DNA of 64,000 bases from Flectonema sp. DT1601 (Eukaryota; Euglenozoa; Diplonemea; Diplonemida; Diplonemidae). A model generated the notes under the pieces. That model was given only the letters and a program-made list of their open reading frames with translations. It ran no database searches and had not been told where the DNA came from. The position numbers were made by a program, and so were the translations under genes. Of this stretch, positions 62,833 to 64,000 are shown in pieces (position 1 is the stretch's first letter; each line of letters starts with the position of its first letter). Where the stretch lies: contig OZ025805.1 of assembly GCA_964019425.1 (NCBI GenBank), forward strand, positions 1,030,001 through 1,094,000, written 5' to 3'.

Positions 62833-63637
62833 ACTTGCTACAGTGTTTGTTATTAAGGGAACACTGTCTAGAAGCTAATTAGCTTACAGATGACCTCATC
62901 CTTTTTTGGGATAGTTGTTGAGTTGCTCTTTCGTTACTGTGCATGGTAAACGGTTTTATTTATTTGGTTTTTTTAAACATTTTTTTTTTAAATTATTTTC
63001 TTAGTTTTTTTTTTCAGCAACAAAAAAAAAAAAAAAAAAAAAGAGAAATGAAAACAAAAAAGCAATAAATTACAACTAGTAACGATATTTCTTTCCTTTT
63101 TTGTTTTTTTTTTTTGGTCTATTTTTTAAGAAACCAGAAACAAAAAAAAATAAGGACGTTCGCGTAGTTTTTGGTTCTATTTCTGCACACTTCCCACCAA
63201 GTGTAAGCTTTTCTCGATCTTTCTTCTGCACGTTTGGTTTTAAGAGAAAACTAATTTCTTTTACAAATCAATTTTTTTGTGCACAAGCAACCTTTGTCTC
63301 TCAAACTCATACCTCCAAAAAAGAGAGATGTTTTGGGCAGTAGCTACACGGGAGCACCAGTCATCGTGACTTATTGTTAAGAAAAACTAAACCCCACAAA
63401 AGAAAAGAAAAAAAAAAGAAAAAATAATTGTTTTAACCCCCCTCAAAAGAAAAGAAAAGAAAACAAAAGAACAACACACACACAATCCCAACATGTTAAA
63501 TTAAAAGAGGTTTTTTTTAGTAGTTGTGAGTATTTAGTTTTTCATAGTGGTTAAGGCTACTGAATGAAAGATGATTAAATAAGAGAGTAAAATAATTAAA
63601 TAATTCATATTGACATCACAGACCATTCTAATAAAAT
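62833..63637. other. spacer before the Nudix gene
   Basis: A/T tracts (62990, 63020, 63100, 63400) and a CA-rich stretch; no exon recognised. TTGACATCACAG ends at 63621, 16 bases before the next start codon. Confidence 0.5.
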
Positions 63638-64000
63638 ATGATACGCAGATTACAACAACAGCGTTGGCTGACTGTAAAATCTGGAGCTCATCATTCTCAA
63701 ATACTCGAAATATCAGAAATATCAGAAATACCTTCGCTACTTAAATATATAAATAAACATCCAGACAGAGACTACAAGTCTCAATGGATACAATTACCAA
63801 TGAAATGTGGACAAGCATTAGCAGCATTAGAAGATAAAGGTTTTAATTTTCATCACGCTGAAGGTGGTCATTGCACACTATATCGATGGTTAGGTGGAGA
63901 CAAGGATCTAGTACCAGACTACGCAACTCACAGAGTAGGTGTTGCAGGGATGTGTTTAAATGATAAAGGGGAAGCTCTTCTTGTTAAAGAACGAAGAGGA
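63638..64000 (+). CDS. NUDT6-type Nudix hydrolase (5' part, cut by window end)
   Basis: 121 residues are visible from ATG 63638 and the frame is open to the window edge. Residues ~55-110 match the pre-Nudix segment of NUDT6/FGF2-antisense and plant NUDT8-type proteins: WIQLPMKCGQALAALEDKGF, FHHAEGGHCTLYRWLGG, then DYATHRVGVAGMCLNDKG and LLVKERRG, which opens the Nudix fold. The catalytic Nudix box (GX5EX7REUXEEXGU) must lie beyond the window. Such enzymes hydrolyse nucleoside diphosphate derivatives, for example ADP-ribose, NADH or CoA compounds; the substrate cannot be told from this part. An imperfect EISEISEIP repeat sits near residue 24. Confidence 0.85.
   Translation, partial: MIRRLQQQRWLTVKSGAHHSQILEISEISEIPSLLKYINKHPDRDYKSQWIQLPMKCGQALAALEDKGFNFHHAEGGHCTLYRWLGGDKDLVPDYATHRVGVAGMCLNDKGEALLVKERRG

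Overview
The window comes from a unicellular eukaryote. Protein genes are interrupted by GT-AG introns that mostly end in AACAG, the code is standard, spliceosomal U6 snRNA and a eukaryotic tRNA are present, and the spacers are full of long poly(A)/poly(T) tracts. Every protein gene I can support, and the one long retrotransposon, reads on the + strand; only the Pol III genes (two U6, one tRNA) are on the - strand. Most start codons follow closely on a pyrimidine tract plus AG, and several gene-to-gene gaps are only 80-170 bases. That layout fits polycistronic transcription with spliced-leader trans-splicing. Together with kinetoplastid-like proteins (a SPRY/HECT giant, KYGxxP-type repeats, a MAM33/p22 relative) it leans towards Euglenozoa or a relative. 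This is an inference, since dinoflagellates and others also trans-splice.

Layout. 1-5.1 kb: tail of one gene, then a RasGAP / CRAL-TRIO / RhoGAP protein whose 2.2-kb intron is mostly a 159-bp satellite array. 6.3-13 kb: MAM33-like protein, TM9SF-like membrane protein, small RRM protein with very short introns, a membrane-anchored coiled-coil protein with a U6 gene antisense in its intron, a small ORF, and a dual-specificity phosphatase. 13-21.2 kb: a sparse spacer, a repeat protein, tRNA-Ile(UAU), and a 5'-truncated LINE with an open RT-RNase H frame. 21.8-29.6 kb: two probable cytoskeletal proteins, one with coiled coil plus about six beta-sandwich repeats and one with a dynein-stalk-type microtubule-binding module. 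30.7-43.2 kb: an intronless HECT ubiquitin ligase of 4,186 residues.

43.7-55.6 kb: three neighbouring secreted or membrane proteins built from 2, 3 and 6 DOMON domains. The last two end in a cytochrome b561 membrane core, and all eleven DOMONs keep a Met/His pair where known relatives ligate heme. This looks like a locally expanded cell-surface electron-transfer family and is the best candidate for an undescribed system. 55.6-61.2 kb: gene-poor, with a recent 300-bp tandem duplication, a decayed LINE and one copy of a short terminal-inverted-repeat element also present at 5.2 and 24.4 kb. 61.2-64 kb: a helical protein of unknown role, a PH-like protein, and the start of a NUDT6-type Nudix hydrolase cut by the window end. 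Exon joins were derived by hand from reading frame, splice consensus and family similarity; no transcript data were available.
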